Shown in pieces: positions 62,229 to 64,000 of a DNA stretch of 64,000 nt. Below the pieces are notes generated by a model, which did no database searches, had not been told where the DNA came from, and was given only the letters and a program-made list of their open reading frames with translations. Location: the NCBI RefSeq assembly GCF_036192275.1, contig NZ_CP108088.1:620001-684000 (forward strand), in the 5' to 3' direction. The stretch comes from Streptomyces sp. NBC_00250 (GTDB taxonomy: Bacteria > Actinomycetota > Actinomycetes > Streptomycetales > Streptomycetaceae). The position numbers and the translations under genes were made by a program. Every line of letters begins with the position of its first letter. Positions within the stretch are counted from its first letter, which is position 1.

Positions 62229-64000
62229 ATGACCCTGTTGCCCACCACCGACACGGCATGCCCGAGACCGGCCACCTGGGAGGTGGGCCGACGTTTCCTG
62301 CTCCGGGCCGCCGGTCTGCCCGTGGAAGCCGTGCACGGGCTGCGCTGCCCGCGTACCCGTGCCTGGGCCGACGAGGTCCTGGCTCGCGAGGAACGCCTCG
62401 GCGTCGGCGGTCCTGCCCTGAGCGAGGCGCTGCACGCTCTGGTCGAGGCCGCCGACGCGGTCGGCGCCGACGCCCGCCGCGGCCTGCTCGCGCTGCGTCG
62501 CCAGATCTTCAACAACCGGCTGCCCGTCGACCCGGGGGCGGCCGTCCGCCTGGTGACCGGACTCGACGAGTCGGTCGGCGCGCGCGTCTCCGCCTGGCTG
62601 AACGACCGTGTCGCGTTCGGTGAACTCCTCGCCAAGGGCCCGGCCCTGATCGATGAGGAACTCGACGCCGCACGCGGCGAGTTGCGTGCCGCACTGGCCC
62701 GGGAGCCGCTCCGCAGGGGACTGCTCCTGGCCTCGCCGGTGCTCGACGGCCGGCTCGACGCCTACCTGGGTGACACCCGACCCGACGCGGGCAGGCGGAT
62801 GCGCAAGATCGAACGGTCGGCGCTCACGTATCTGTACCGCACGACGTACAAGACCAGCCCGTTCAGCACCTTCACCCCGGTCGCGACCGGCGTCTTCGAC
62901 GCCGAGGCGGTCGAGGGCGCCGACCTGCGCATCGGGGAGGAGTGGACGGGGCACGTACGCCTCAACGTCGTCGCCCTCGGGCGGCTGGCCGAGCTGATCC
63001 TCGGCGACCCCGTGCGCCGCCAGGACCTCCCCGTCGCGCTGTCCCCGGGCTGGGGGCGCGACGAGGACCGGATCCGCTACGTGCGGCAGTGGGTGACGAG
63101 CGGTGACGACGACGCTTCCGTCACCTTCGACTCCGTCCGCGACCGGCTGTTCTACCTTCGTGGCAGCGGCACTCTGGAACGGCTGCTCGCGTTCCTCGAC
63201 GGCCGCACGGGACTGCGCCACCGCGATCTGGTCGAGTGGCTCGGGGCCGAGCACGGCGCCGACCCCGCCGAGTGCGAGCGGTACGCCGCCGCGCTGCTCC
63301 AGCTCGGCATGGTCCAAGTGCCGTGTCTACGCACCGATGTGCACTGCCCGGACCCGTTGCGGTCCTTCCAGCGGGCCCTGCGCGAGCTCGCGGCCCCGTG
63401 GGCCGACTCCGTGGCCGACGCCCTGGACGGCCCGGCCGCCTGCCTGGCCGCGTATCCCACGTCCGGTCTCGCCGGACGACGCACCCTGCTGCGGACCTTG
63501 CGTGAGCAACTCTTGGACATACAGAGGGACTTGGGCGCTGAAGAGCCGACGCTTCCTCGGACGCTCCTGTACGAGGACGTCAGCGCGGGTGACGATCTGG
63601 CCTGCGGAGAGGAACTCTGGGCGGGCGCCACAGGACAGGCCCTGCGTGCGGTCGAGGGCGTCCTGCCGATGTTCGACCTCACACTGCCCCACCGCATCAC
63701 CCTGCACGGCTTCTTCCTGGCCCGTTTCGGACGCGGCGGCCGGTGCGACGACCTGCTCGGCCTGGTGCACGACTTCCACGAGGACTTCTTCGACCAGTAC
63801 GTCTCCTTCGCCGCGAAGCGCACACCGTTCGACGAGAGCGGGGAGTACGTCCCCGAGGAGAACTGGCTCGGTCAGCCCGCGCTGCGCGGCCTGGACGGAG
63901 CCCGTCGCCACTTCGTCGCCGGAATGCGGGCGCTGTGGGAGCGCCACGAAGGAGAGGACGAGCTGCGGTTGCCCGCCGACCTCCTCGCCGCGGTGTCGGG
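62229..64000 (+). CDS. LanB-type lantibiotic dehydratase, N-terminal part (3' end outside window)
   Basis: At least 590 aa; the frame is open to the right edge. It begins 11 bp after the dehydrogenase stop. The glutamylation-domain signatures of LanB proteins are present: RRFLLRAAGLPVEAV at the start, LRRQIFNNRLP, RKIERSALTYLYRTTYKTSPFSTFTPVATGVF, VLPMFDLTLPHRITLHGFFLARFG. Such enzymes use glutamyl-tRNA to dehydrate Ser/Thr in a precursor; some relatives instead add amino acids (PEARL-type) or make thiopeptide rings. Whether the elimination domain is attached or encoded separately cannot be seen. It is the fourth gene of the right RiPP arm. Confidence 0.92.
   Translation, partial: MTLLPTTDTACPRPATWEVGRRFLLRAAGLPVEAVHGLRCPRTRAWADEVLAREERLGVGGPALSEALHALVEAADAVGADARRGLLALRRQIFNNRLPVDPGAAVRLVTGLDESVGARVSAWLNDRVAFGELLAKGPALIDEELDAARGELRAALAREPLRRGLLLASPVLDGRLDAYLGDTRPDAGRRMRKIERSALTYLYRTTYKTSPFSTFTPVATGVFDAEAVEGADLRIGEEWTGHVRLNVVALGRLAELILGDPVRRQDLPVALSPGWGRDEDRIRYVRQWVTSGDDDASVTFDSVRDRLFYLRGSGTLERLLAFLDGRTGLRHRDLVEWLGAEHGADPAECERYAAALLQLGMVQVPCLRTDVHCPDPLRSFQRALRELAAPWADSVADALDGPAACLAAYPTSGLAGRRTLLRTLREQLLDIQRDLGAEEPTLPRTLLYEDVSAGDDLACGEELWAGATGQALRAVEGVLPMFDLTLPHRITLHGFFLARFGRGGRCDDLLGLVHDFHEDFFDQYVSFAAKRTPFDESGEYVPEENWLGQPALRGLDGARRHFVAGMRALWERHEGEDELRLPADLLAAVS

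Overview
The window is actinobacterial and almost certainly from a Streptomyces chromosome. The DNA is very GC-rich with strong G/C bias at third codon positions. Genes are short-spaced or overlap as ATGA/GTGA. Several promoters place the start codon about 7 nt after the -10 box (leaderless). Rare TTA leucine codons (bldA-type control) fall in five genes: the XRE regulator, one ClpP, the SDR, the FxsB-like enzyme and the SARP regulator. No rRNA, tRNA, CRISPR array, transposase or phage gene was seen. Both edges cut genes.

1-10463: the 3' end of a nonribosomal peptide synthetase (partial A domain, PCP, thioesterase), then a TTA-containing XRE/MmyB-type regulator behind a sigmaR-like promoter. 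A ClpP pair follows, in which the second subunit has Gln at the catalytic His position; a ClgR-like site lies upstream. Next come a dienelactone-hydrolase-like protein that lacks its nucleophile, a methyltransferase, and an SDR / SIS-isomerase / aminotransferase trio.

10551-19167: a signalling or defence-like island. fxsA-fxsB-NLR form one coupled operon. The FxsA-like peptide carries its FxSxx motif 13 residues from the end, and the FxsB-like enzyme has lost the HExxH residues of its C-terminal domain. The NLR (NB-ARC/TPR) carries near its N-terminus a motif that recurs at the C-terminus of a 106-aa protein 3.5 kb away, an arrangement like bacterial amyloid-signalling NLR/effector pairs. A coiled-coil/glycine-zipper protein and a candidate PD-(D/E)XK protein follow.

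19334-25178: a sigma-like/CAP-domain membrane protein, small hypotheticals, a PadR regulator with a membrane partner, and a diacylglycerol-kinase-like lipid kinase.

25270-44410: a glycan/glycoprotein-use locus. It holds a CUT1 ABC importer without its own ATPase, a Gfo/Idh/MocA oxidoreductase, a secreted beta-helix protein, an M1 peptidase, a D-2-hydroxyacid dehydrogenase, a LacI regulator, an M60-like peptidase, a PL8 lyase and a DUF2264 protein. Three similar LacI-type operator candidates mark three promoters. A metzincin with a triplicated lectin-like domain closes the region.

44543-47066: a hypothetical protein, an MFS exporter and a small membrane protein.

47082-64000: a RiPP cluster in two divergent arms around a TTA-containing SARP regulator. 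The left arm runs flavoprotein Cys decarboxylase -> 240-aa precursor-like protein with an internally repeated leader and a Trp-Ser-Lys-Thr-Thr-Cys-Cys end -> radical SAM/SPASM -> acyltransferase-like -> unknown -> 2OG-Fe(II) oxygenase. The right arm runs TOMM leader-binding protein -> YcaO cyclodehydratase -> double nitroreductase (SagB-like) -> LanB-type dehydratase (cut by the right edge). The short core could in principle receive azoline formation, Ser/Thr dehydration, radical crosslinking and C-terminal Cys decarboxylation. I regard this combination, and the NLR/small-protein pair, as the most promising unexplored systems here.
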